DNA of 51,815 nucleotides from a virus, in the IMG/VR virus record IMGVR_UViG_3300042430_001780, positions 1 to 51,815 of that record; one strand, given 5' to 3'. How positions within the stretch are numbered: the first letter of the stretch is position 1; the number at the start of each line of letters is the position of its first letter. This document shows, piece after piece, positions 23,462 through 29,141 of this stretch. A program made the translations under genes and the position numbers. The notes under the pieces were generated by a model. It had not been told where the DNA came from. It did no database searches and saw only the letters and a list, made by a program, of their open reading frames with translations.

Positions 23462-23487
23462 AGGGGAGGAGCCGAAGCCCCTCCCCT
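23462..23487 (-). terminator. Terminator of array unit 9
   Basis: AGGGGAGGAGC-CGAA-GCCCCTCCCCT (one mismatch) with T-run on the - strand. Confidence 0.85.
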
Positions 23488-23493
23488 CTCTGC

Positions 23494-23583
23494 TTACTTG
23501 CGTAGGTACTCCCTGATCATGGTGACTGCGCCCCAGATCACCATGACCATCATTGCCGTAAGCGGGTCAATGTTGATATCCAT
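23494..23583 (-). CDS. Array gene 9b: 29-aa membrane peptide
   Basis: ATG 23583 after AAAGGGGGTGAATA, stop at 23494-23496. After MDINIDPL the sequence is hydrophobic (TAMMVMVIWGAVTMI), ending REYLRK: a single membrane span with basic end. It lies 46 nt after gene 9a on the same mRNA and just before the terminator. Confidence 0.7.
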   Translation of the reverse strand: MDINIDPLTAMMVMVIWGAVTMIREYLRK

Positions 23584-23629
23584 TATTCACCCCCTTTCAT
23601 GTGTTGTAGGAATAAAGCCCTGACGGGTC

Positions 23630-23878
23630 TTACATCAAGTCCTTTGCCATCTGTTCAATCGTGCAGGCTTGAGCCTTGCAACCTTCAACAAGGTTGCTCA
23701 GTTCATCCAACAAGCCCTGTGCCTCATTGGCAAGGGAACGGATTGAAAGGATGTCAAAGTTCTCGCTCACACGGAAGTTTGTGTAAAGATTGTCTGTCTC
23801 ACCAGTCTCGTAGGACTTGGCACTCTCTAACGCTCTCGCAACCGTGATTGCGAATGACTTGCAGGCTGTCGTTGACAC
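23630..23878 (-). CDS. Array gene 9a: hypothetical protein (82 aa)
   Basis: GTG start at 23878 with AAAGGGACTGCC upstream. Helical acidic protein with two cysteines near the end (GCKAQACTIEQM). Function unknown. Confidence 0.75.
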   Translation of the reverse strand: MSTTACKSFAITVARALESAKSYETGETDNLYTNFRVSENFDILSIRSLANEAQGLLDELSNLVEGCKAQACTIEQMAKDLM

Positions 23879-23958
23879 GGCAGTCCCTTTCTGTCGCTGT
23901 GGCTGGGCACCTTGCCGACATCCATAACCTTACAGGATGAGCGCAAATGTGTATTCAA
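23879..23958 (-). promoter_or_regulatory. Unit 9 promoter and leader hairpin
   Basis: TTGAATACA, 20 nt, -10 TAAGGT (23932-23927). Leader stem TGTCG/CGACA (23892-23920); loop altered to GCCCAGCC. Confidence 0.8.
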
Positions 23959-23983
23959 TATAAATACATCACCAACCCCAACA

Positions 23984-24027
23984 ATCGGTTGTTCAACTTG
24001 AGCTAAGCGCATCGTTGAACCACCGTC
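23984..24027 (-). repeat. Conserved hairpin E, copy 9
   Basis: Inner arms GTTCAAC/GTTGAAC as in copy 1; loop TTGAGCTAAGCGCATC. 25 nt from TTGAATACA. No second TTGAATACA on its far side: this is the upstream edge of the array. Confidence 0.8.
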
Positions 24028-24160
24028 ATGTATTGACCCTACACGACACAGGATTCTCATATGGCAAAAAAAAGTAAAGTAACACTCATAAAATATGTAC
24101 TAAAATTTGGGATGGGATGGTTCGGTGCGGGTAATGTACTAGATAGAAAGTTTGGGGGAA

Positions 24161-24251
24161 TAAAAAAGACCGCTAAACATGCACATGCCCCTGGGTGATT
24201 AGTCCAGAGGCATCTGCACCTATAACGGTCCTAAGGTTAGCTTTCGCTGCC
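24161..24251 (-). ncRNA. Candidate small RNA complementary to 23S rRNA helix 69-71 region
   Basis: On the - strand, a TATACT box (24263-24258) is followed by about 90 nt ending in a long stem-loop (GACCG/CGGTC enclosing ATGCC-CTGG/CCAG-GGCAT) and TTTTTT, a typical sRNA with intrinsic terminator. Its 5' part has an AGC-GAAA-GCT hairpin. The + strand at this site reads CTATAACGGTCCTAAGGT, identical to a universally conserved 23S rRNA stretch, so the RNA is antisense to it. Promoter and terminator are seen; function is inference. Confidence 0.55.
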
Positions 24252-24257
24252 TCTCCT

Positions 24258-24287
24258 AGTATAGAGAGAGAATTATTTGTCTCATAA
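24258..24287 (-). promoter_or_regulatory. Promoter of the candidate small RNA
   Basis: TATACT at 24263-24258 (- strand) with a weak -35 TTATGA 18 nt upstream. Confidence 0.5.
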
Positions 24288-24308
24288 TAATAATGTATGG
24301 GTGTATTA

Positions 24309-24497
24309 TTATTTCTTAGAATTGCTTCGGGTGTTGCGGTAGAAGCCATGCCCGTTGAATTGAATTCCAGGCGGGGAATACGATTGTTTGAGCACAGCTC
24401 CGCATTCGGGACAATCTTTTGTTTTCTGATCTTCCAGAATAGATCTTACTTCTTCGTAGGTATGCCCATTAGGGCAGCGATAGTTGTACTGTGGCAT
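24309..24497 (-). CDS. FmdB-type small zinc ribbon protein
   Basis: 62 aa. MPQYNYRCPNGHTYEE with C8 and H12, then CPEC at C29/C32, matches the FmdB family of short zinc ribbons; the usual second Cys of the first knuckle is replaced by the CPNGH arrangement. Members are called regulatory proteins on thin evidence. Transcribed divergently from the ferredoxin; its -10 lies 6 nt before ATG, so the mRNA should be leaderless. Confidence 0.8.
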   Translation of the reverse strand: MPQYNYRCPNGHTYEEVRSILEDQKTKDCPECGAVLKQSYSPPGIQFNGHGFYRNTRSNSKK

Positions 24498-24503
24498 TTA
24501 TAC

Positions 24504-24527
24504 AGTATAGCGTAAAAATGGTATACT
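24504..24527. promoter_or_regulatory. Divergent pair of leaderless promoters
   Basis: TATACT on the - strand (24509-24504) is 6 nt before ATG 24497. TATACT on the + strand (24522-24527) is 6 nt before ATG 24534. Both would start transcription at or next to the start codon. Confidence 0.7.
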
Positions 24528-24533
24528 TCCTAT

Positions 24534-24779
24534 ATGAGAGTTTGGATTGATCAAGACTTATGCACTGGAGATGGATTGTGCGCAGAGATAGCTCCCGATG
24601 TGTTTACGATGATGCCCGATGGTTTAGCATATGTACGAGAAGGAGACAAAATTTTTGCCTCCTCTGTGGGAAACCCCGAAGGCGCAGCTGGTTTAGCATC
24701 TTTTGCCGATGATCGGTTGGAAGATGTGATTGAAGCCGCCGAGGAATGTCCTGGCGAATGCATCTTCATTGAACCTTAA
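24534..24779 (+). CDS. Ferredoxin, 3Fe-4S type
   Basis: 81 aa with C10-x5-C16 and C72-P-x2-C76; D13 stands where a fourth cluster Cys would be, which favours a [3Fe-4S] cluster as in actinobacterial P450-partner ferredoxins. The middle (residues 40-60) is longer than in the shortest family members. A phage-encoded electron carrier could feed a host reductase, an oxygenase or the phage's own redox enzymes; no reductase is visible in this window. Leaderless promoter directly upstream. Confidence 0.88.
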   Translation: MRVWIDQDLCTGDGLCAEIAPDVFTMMPDGLAYVREGDKIFASSVGNPEGAAGLASFADDRLEDVIEAAEECPGECIFIEP

Positions 24780-24821
24780 TGCCACAAACTTGTTACTACA
24801 ATCATTTTTCGCCACCTGTGA

Positions 24822-24827
24822 TATAAT
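24822..24827 (+). promoter_or_regulatory. -10 box of a leaderless promoter (TATAAT)
   Basis: TATAAT preceded by TGTGA, 6 nt before ATG 24834; there is no ribosome binding site between. Confidence 0.65.
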
Positions 24828-24833
24828 ATAAAG

Positions 24834-25235
24834 ATGTACGAGTATAACATTAAGAAAGTAACCAAGGTAGTAGATGGTGACACAATTGATGTTGATATTG
24901 ATTTAGGCTTTAACATCTCTTACGCACAACGAGTCCGACTGGCTGGAATAGATACTCCCGAGTCACGCACCAAAGACCTGCGAGAGAAGGCTCTGGGGCT
25001 TGAAGTGAAAGATAAAATCAAAAAGGCGATAGATTCCGCCAAAACAGTTGTTATAAAAACAGAGCTCCCCGATAGCACCGAAAAGTACGGGCGTATCTTG
25101 GGCTGGGTATATTTGGATGGAGCCGCCAAATCCTTGAACGAACAACTCATTGAAGAAGGCTACGCATGGGGATACATGGGCGAAACCAAAATCAAAGACT
25201 TTGATGCCCTCCTTGCCAAGCGCAACAAGAAGTAA
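24834..25235 (+). CDS. Staphylococcal nuclease (SNase/thermonuclease) homologue
   Basis: 133 aa, a complete SNase OB-fold: VVDGDTIDV (calcium-site Asp), VRLAGIDTPE with R35 and E43, and KYGRILG with R87; all three catalytic residues are present. No signal peptide, so it acts inside the cell unless otherwise exported. It could degrade host DNA or RNA during takeover. The + strand gene ends exactly where the - strand operon below ends (convergent). Confidence 0.9.
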   Translation: MYEYNIKKVTKVVDGDTIDVDIDLGFNISYAQRVRLAGIDTPESRTKDLREKALGLEVKDKIKKAIDSAKTVVIKTELPDSTEKYGRILGWVYLDGAAKSLNEQLIEEGYAWGYMGETKIKDFDALLAKRNKK

Positions 25236-25361
25236 TTAAGACTTAGCGTTCCGTCTTAGTACGATTTCCGCCACGACAAACAAAACAGCGCCAATGGCAA
25301 GATAACGGGAAACTTCCATAAAGTAAATAAAAACCAACTCGGTCATCCACCACACCCACAT
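25236..25361 (-). CDS. Small membrane protein (41 aa)
   Basis: ATG 25361 (or GTG 25364) just after the TAG of the upstream gene, with GAGGTAG as possible ribosome binding site; TAA abuts the stop of the convergent nuclease gene. Sequence MWVWWMTELVFIYFM then YLAIGAVLFVVAEIV gives one or two membrane spans and a basic end (LRRNAKS). Confidence 0.65.
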   Translation of the reverse strand: MWVWWMTELVFIYFMEVSRYLAIGAVLFVVAEIVLRRNAKS

Positions 25362-25369
25362 CACGGAAA

Positions 25370-26029
25370 CTACCTCAAATCCTTGTTAGTATCTTTTTGC
25401 GCCACTACATCATAATCATATCGGTCATCATCCGATGTAAGCCATTTCTCCCCATCTTCAACATCCCAAATCTTTTGATTAATCAACCTTTCAATAAGAG
25501 GTTTATCTTTCTTGGTTGTATATGAAGGATCCCATAATCTCACCCGATTGTTTGGCTGGATAGCAAAGTTACCATCAGCCCTTTGAATCACATGCCCGCA
25601 CTTGTGCTGACCTGGGTTAACCGAATAACCTGCATCCAAAGTGTTAATGTCGGGAGAATGCCAATCCAAAGTGAATAGATACTTGCCATTTACCTTATTG
25701 GCATGACGATCAATATAAGTCATTGCCATACCCTTCATATGTTGGAAGGTGGTAACGGTGATATGCGATGAAAAGCTATTCCACATCACAAGGTCATGTA
25801 GATCCACTTCAGGACTGTCTAGAGAGGCGCAGAAAGCATTTATAGGGGCTCTCCACCAAACACCGCCATCTTCCATTAGAAAATGAAATACGGGCGCTCT
25901 GTCGGGAATGGAAGCAACTCCAAAAATAACACAAGGAAACTTCAAGTCATGGCTATCTAATTGATTACGCAAAAAGTTACCACGGACATAACATTCAATT
26001 GGGGGAATAGAAGCATTTAACTCTGGCAT
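25370..26029 (-). CDS. Conserved phage hypothetical protein (219 aa)
   Basis: Contains VNPGQHKCGHVIQRADGNFAIQPNNRV and YLFTLDWH motifs that I recall from uncharacterised proteins of T4-like and other large marine phages; a structural or virion-associated role is possible. No enzymatic signature. Separated from the upstream oxygenase gene by 7 nt. Confidence 0.75.
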   Translation of the reverse strand: MPELNASIPPIECYVRGNFLRNQLDSHDLKFPCVIFGVASIPDRAPVFHFLMEDGGVWWRAPINAFCASLDSPEVDLHDLVMWNSFSSHITVTTFQHMKGMAMTYIDRHANKVNGKYLFTLDWHSPDINTLDAGYSVNPGQHKCGHVIQRADGNFAIQPNNRVRLWDPSYTTKKDKPLIERLINQKIWDVEDGEKWLTSDDDRYDYDVVAQKDTNKDLR

Positions 26030-26036
26030 ATTGTTT

Positions 26037-26603
26037 TTATGGGATTTGCCCCACTCCTTGTCTAAAGTCTATGTTCATTACCATTCTAAATGGATATTGT
26101 ACAGGACTGGAACCCGCATGAAGGGTGTTCCCATCAAATATAATAGCCCTACCCTTTTTAGGATACACAATGTCTTCTTCATTCCAATCTTTATCAAAAA
26201 ATATTGTTGGACCATCAGATTCATTAATGTAATATACGCAAACCATATGATCAATCTTTGTTCCATCGTCATACCCTAGATCAACATGTGGAGTGTGGGG
26301 CTCGTATGAACTGTACGGTGGGCATGGGGATGTTAAATTAGCCTTAGCCCGAAATAATGTAATATCTCCACACTCCCGAACAATTGCATCAAACAATGGA
26401 CGAATGATTTTTAAATGTGGGGAAGCGGCTTTCTCATCATGCATAAATAAATGATGGGTAAGTTGAACAGGTGCATGAGCCCACGGCTTACCACCAGAGT
26501 TGATATTCGTTGGATGTAAACGCCAAACAAATTGATTGGAGCCAACATAGTCCAACAACTCATCTTGCTGTTCTACAGAAATAAAGTTATCTATAATTTT
26601 CAT
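26037..26603 (-). CDS. Fe(II)/2-oxoglutarate oxygenase, prolyl-4-hydroxylase-like
   Basis: 188 aa double-stranded beta-helix enzyme. Iron ligands H106-x-D108 (TPHVD) and H162 (TLHAG), 2-oxoglutarate-binding R173 (PFRMVMN). Such small P4H-like enzymes in phages hydroxylate unknown protein or small-molecule substrates. ATG 26603 is used because the upstream frame runs through tRNA-Asn. The A of ATG is also the last A of an encoded CCA of that tRNA, so the mRNA start is shaped by tRNA processing. No ribosome binding site. Confidence 0.88.
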   Translation of the reverse strand: MKIIDNFISVEQQDELLDYVGSNQFVWRLHPTNINSGGKPWAHAPVQLTHHLFMHDEKAASPHLKIIRPLFDAIVRECGDITLFRAKANLTSPCPPYSSYEPHTPHVDLGYDDGTKIDHMVCVYYINESDGPTIFFDKDWNEEDIVYPKKGRAIIFDGNTLHAGSSPVQYPFRMVMNIDFRQGVGQIP

Positions 26604-26605
26604 GG

Positions 26606-26678
26606 CTGGCGAGGTAGGGTTTGAACCTACGACCCACGGATTAACAGTCCGTTGCTCTGCCAACTGAGCTACTCGCCA
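26606..26678 (-). tRNA. tRNA-Asn (anticodon GTT)
   Basis: Acceptor TGGCGAG/CTCGCCA, D-arm AGCTCAGTTGGCAGAGC, anticodon loop CTGTTAA, T-arm GTAGG/CCTAC with TTCAAAC, discriminator G followed by CCA whose A begins the oxygenase ATG. Confidence 0.97.
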
Positions 26679-26683
26679 GAGTA

Positions 26684-26764
26684 TTACTTAATTAACAGTA
26701 TAGCAATTGTAATTGCGTGAAGTGTGAAATACACTGCATGCGTAATTTTATCTTGTTTTGACAT
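26684..26764 (-). CDS. 26-aa membrane peptide between two tRNAs
   Basis: AGGAGG then TATAATG gives a strong start at 26764, 13 nt after tRNA-Thr; TAA at 26684-26686, 5 nt before tRNA-Asn. After MSKQDKITHAVY it is hydrophobic (FTLHAITIAILLI) with a final Lys. The strong ribosome binding site supports real expression. Confidence 0.6.
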   Translation of the reverse strand: MSKQDKITHAVYFTLHAITIAILLIK

Positions 26765-26777
26765 TATACCTCCTAAG

Positions 26778-26849
26778 AGCCCCCTCTCGGGATTGAACCG
26801 AGGACCACCTCATTACAAGTGAGGTGCTCTACCACTGAGCTAAAGGGGC
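26778..26849 (-). tRNA. tRNA-Thr (anticodon TGT)
   Basis: Acceptor GCCCCTT/AGGGGGC (one G-U), D-arm AGCTCAGTGGTAGAGC, anticodon loop CTTGTAA, T-arm CTCGG/CCGAG with TTCAATC, discriminator T. Two bases after the stop of the methyltransferase gene. Confidence 0.97.
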
Positions 26850-26851
26850 GT

Positions 26852-27451
26852 TTATGCATACCTTACACTGCTAGACAATGCATACTTAACAATACCATAA
26901 TTAGGGTTCTTGATGTCTGCGGATAGCAAAGTATAGTCGTGCAAGATATTATCTATTCTGCGTCTATTATAGGCTGAGTGAAATTCAATTAAATACAAAT
27001 CGGGTTTGATGATCATATTTTCTAAAATTTCAATTTCAGCGCCTTCTGTATCAATTTTTACAATGTCTGCTTTTGGAAGTAAACTTGCTGGCATTACAGA
27101 AACATCTTCGCCATCTTCAATTTGTTCAAGCCCATGCTCAAAACTGCATTCACCAATATTGTGGGCTCCGTAGTACATTCTTCTAGTTTCTTCTTTTGAT
27201 CCTATTGCAACATTTGATATTACAATATTGTCCATGTCTTTTGTATTTTCTTTTAATAGATTAAAATTATTTTTAATTGGTTCATATGCATATATTTTTG
27301 AATTAGTCCAACGCTTATTAGCCCATAAAGAAAAACCACCAATATTCCCGCCAATGTCTAAAATTATTGGATTTGAATTTTGATATGCAATATCATATTC
27401 ACCTTCAAATATTTTCTCTACATGTTTAACCATGTTATCTGGAACTTGCAT
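26852..27451 (-). CDS. FkbM-family SAM-dependent methyltransferase
   Basis: 199 aa Rossmann methyltransferase: SAM motif ILDIGGNIGGFSLWA, acidic YAYEP, later VKIDTEGAEIEILE, the pattern of FkbM enzymes that O-methylate sugars or small molecules. It could methylate a glycan on virion or cell surface, perhaps together with the glycosyltransferase at 33043. It lies between tRNA-Leu and tRNA-Thr; ribosome binding site AAAGG overlaps the DNA just after tRNA-Leu. Confidence 0.88.
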   Translation of the reverse strand: MQVPDNMVKHVEKIFEGEYDIAYQNSNPIILDIGGNIGGFSLWANKRWTNSKIYAYEPIKNNFNLLKENTKDMDNIVISNVAIGSKEETRRMYYGAHNIGECSFEHGLEQIEDGEDVSVMPASLLPKADIVKIDTEGAEIEILENMIIKPDLYLIEFHSAYNRRRIDNILHDYTLLSADIKNPNYGIVKYALSSSVRYA

Positions 27452-27465
27452 TGCTTATACCTTTG

Positions 27466-27547
27466 TGCTCTCACTGGGACTTGAACCCAGAAACCTTTCG
27501 GTCAAGGGTTTTAAGCCCTCCGTGTTTGCCGATTTCACCATAAGAGC
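27466..27547 (-). tRNA. tRNA-Leu (anticodon TAA)
   Basis: Type II tRNA: acceptor GCTCTTA/TGAGAGC, anticodon stem GAGGG/CCCTT around CTTAAAA, long variable arm ACCGAAAGGT, T-arm CTGGG/CCCAG with TTCAAGT, discriminator A. Two bases after the stop of the zincin gene. Confidence 0.95.
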
Positions 27548-27549
27548 GT

Positions 27550-28029
27550 TCATTTCTTTTTTACTACTTTCTTTTTAGCAACTTTCTTTACAACTCTTTC
27601 TTTCGGCATATCTGGTAGAGGCATCCACTTACCCAAAGATTCTGAAATAGCATCAATGATCCGCTCAATTTCATAATCCAAAACATTAACTGTTGTTTTC
27701 AAAATTGCTTTACCTTTTAGATCGTCATCTTCTACTTGTAAAATTTCTGAAACAACTTCTGATAAGTGAGCCATGTGGCAATGCAGCAACTCATGAACAA
27801 CTGTTGCACGAAAGTCTGTTGCGGTATCTTTCCTAAAATCTTTGTGAAGATACATCTTTGCTAGGTGCTGACCGTGAACAACTTCTGTTTCACCAAGAGC
27901 ATCGGGGCTAGATGGTTTAGTCTGCATAAGAATTGTCCAATGAGAAAGCCCCATCATGTTCTTTAGCTTATTAACATAACGAACCACCCATGCATCCATA
28001 GGCGCAACGACTACACTAGGCTTTGTCAT
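27550..28029 (-). CDS. SprT-like zincin (HELLH) protein
   Basis: 159 aa from ATG 28029 (GAGAGGG 5 nt upstream; the longer frame runs into the previous gene). H79-E80-L-L-H83 in a hydrophobic helix (FRATVVHELLHCHMAH) is the zinc-binding catalytic motif of metallopeptidases. The C-terminus is a Lys-rich tail (VVKKVAKKKVVKKK), probably for nucleic-acid or surface binding. Substrate unknown; a protein-processing or structural role in the virion is possible. Confidence 0.75.
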   Translation of the reverse strand: MTKPSVVVAPMDAWVVRYVNKLKNMMGLSHWTILMQTKPSSPDALGETEVVHGQHLAKMYLHKDFRKDTATDFRATVVHELLHCHMAHLSEVVSEILQVEDDDLKGKAILKTTVNVLDYEIERIIDAISESLGKWMPLPDMPKERVVKKVAKKKVVKKK

Positions 28030-28345
28030 CAAAATCCCTCTCGCCTGGGTAAACTCTCCAGTCCAAGTCTCCGTTGTTCCAAAATGGAATTTCTCCAAGA
28101 ACTTTTGCCATCTTACCAATTAGCGGATCTTCTTTTGGAGCAAAAATATCAAGATCGTACATCCAGCCTGCGGAGTACACTTCTTCGGAGAACGCCTCCA
28201 TAACAACTGGCAGGGCTTCTTGAATAAGATCCTTGAGTAACCTGTTTTCTGCCAAAAGATTATTTATCTTGTGTTCTTTAACTTCTTCCCTGAAAATTGC
28301 ATAGTTGAATTCATCATCATAGAAATTATTGTCACTCACTGTCAT
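28016..28345 (-). CDS. Hypothetical protein (109 aa)
   Basis: Overlaps both neighbours by 14 nt. Acidic and helical N-terminus with a leucine-rich stretch (INNLLAENRLLKDLI) that may form a short coiled coil. Function unknown. Confidence 0.75.
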   Translation of the reverse strand: MTVSDNNFYDDEFNYAIFREEVKEHKINNLLAENRLLKDLIQEALPVVMEAFSEEVYSAGWMYDLDIFAPKEDPLIGKMAKVLGEIPFWNNGDLDWRVYPGERDFDDKA

Positions 28346-29123
28346 CCTCCTTATATTTGGTAATTACAGTATACCCAGTTGACGGACAAGTTGTTTTGTT
28401 TTTTATAGAATTAATTTCTTTACGCACAACAACCCTTTGCACCCATCTGTCAGTCCCATCATATCTTGCTTCAAATGCAGTTCTTCCATGAACAGTAATG
28501 TTGTTATCCAAAACCAGCAAATCTCCAGCTTTTAAAAAAACAGTCTGCGTGTTTCGTTCAATAGCCTTGGTAAAAACATTTAAAGCCATTTGAGCCTCTG
28601 TAGTTATCCCAGTCATAACTGTTCTATCATATTTCATAATGTATCTATTATTAATGTCCCTGCTGATTACTGGAACGGTTGTAAAGTAGTCATCTTCTCC
28701 ATTTAATCTAAAACTATCATCAATGGATGTTTTAAATAAATTCTTTTTTAATATTTCTACAATGCCAACATGTATGTCTTTTAAAATATCCGACAGTAGG
28801 GAATATGTTGTACCAGCATTACTGTCACCACGCAAACATAGCAATAATAAGTAATCTGGAATATATGCATGAAATGCTGTTTCCGTGTGTAGTTCTAAAT
28901 TTACTTTAGACGATGAAGATATCTGATGCTCAGCCTGCCTTCTGATTGGAAAAATGTTTTGAACAATTTGTCCACGCTGTTCTTGCAGATATCCAATTGG
29001 ATGACCAAAGCTCTTAGCGTATTCCAATAACAATGAGCTTGCTTTCTTTGTATCAAAAGTCTCAAGCAAGTTTGATGGGGTAGGTGGGATATCACCAATA
29101 TCTAGATTTCTAAATAAGATCAT
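28332..29123 (-). CDS. TauD/clavaminate-synthase-like Fe(II)/2OG oxygenase
   Basis: 263 aa. Iron ligands H79-T-E81 (LELHTETAFH, then PDYLLLLCLRGD) and H212 (ITVHGRTAF), followed by RYDGTDRWVQR with the 2-oxoglutarate Arg. This pattern is that of the clavaminic acid synthase-like group (asparagine or arginine beta-hydroxylases such as AsnO/VioC), which act on free amino acids or carrier-bound ones. It is a little shorter than those enzymes. Substrate in the phage context unknown. Confidence 0.85.
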   Translation of the reverse strand: MILFRNLDIGDIPPTPSNLLETFDTKKASSLLLEYAKSFGHPIGYLQEQRGQIVQNIFPIRRQAEHQISSSSKVNLELHTETAFHAYIPDYLLLLCLRGDSNAGTTYSLLSDILKDIHVGIVEILKKNLFKTSIDDSFRLNGEDDYFTTVPVISRDINNRYIMKYDRTVMTGITTEAQMALNVFTKAIERNTQTVFLKAGDLLVLDNNITVHGRTAFEARYDGTDRWVQRVVVRKEINSIKNKTTCPSTGYTVITKYKEDDSE

Positions 29124-29141
29124 ATCCCACCCCAGCCATAA

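Noticed and set aside
20379-23847. + strand open frames across the array with repeated sequence such as QLELGAPLPTT.
   Set aside because: The shared peptide is simply the translation of hairpin E; frames run over terminators and have no ribosome binding sites.
19102-24027. Integron attC sites: GTTCAAC and GTTGAAC in E copies 1 and 9 fit the RYYYAAC/GTTRRRY core.
   Set aside because: The other seven copies do not fit the core, the element is much shorter than attC, every gene has its own promoter, and no integrase is present in the window.
19102-24027. tRNA or tRNA-like gene: the - strand of E contains TAGCTCAAGTTG, like a tRNA D-arm.
   Set aside because: No acceptor, anticodon or T-arm can be drawn around it; the flanking arms form one simple hairpin.
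18482-24060. CRISPR array, because of regularly spaced repeats.
   Set aside because: Units are about 300-600 bp, the material between repeats is coding, and repeats are variable hairpins rather than identical short repeats.
24215-24240. I-CeuI-like homing endonuclease site.
   Set aside because: The match covers the core but not the flanks of the site, and no homing endonuclease gene is in the window; the antisense RNA reading explains the promoter and terminator better.
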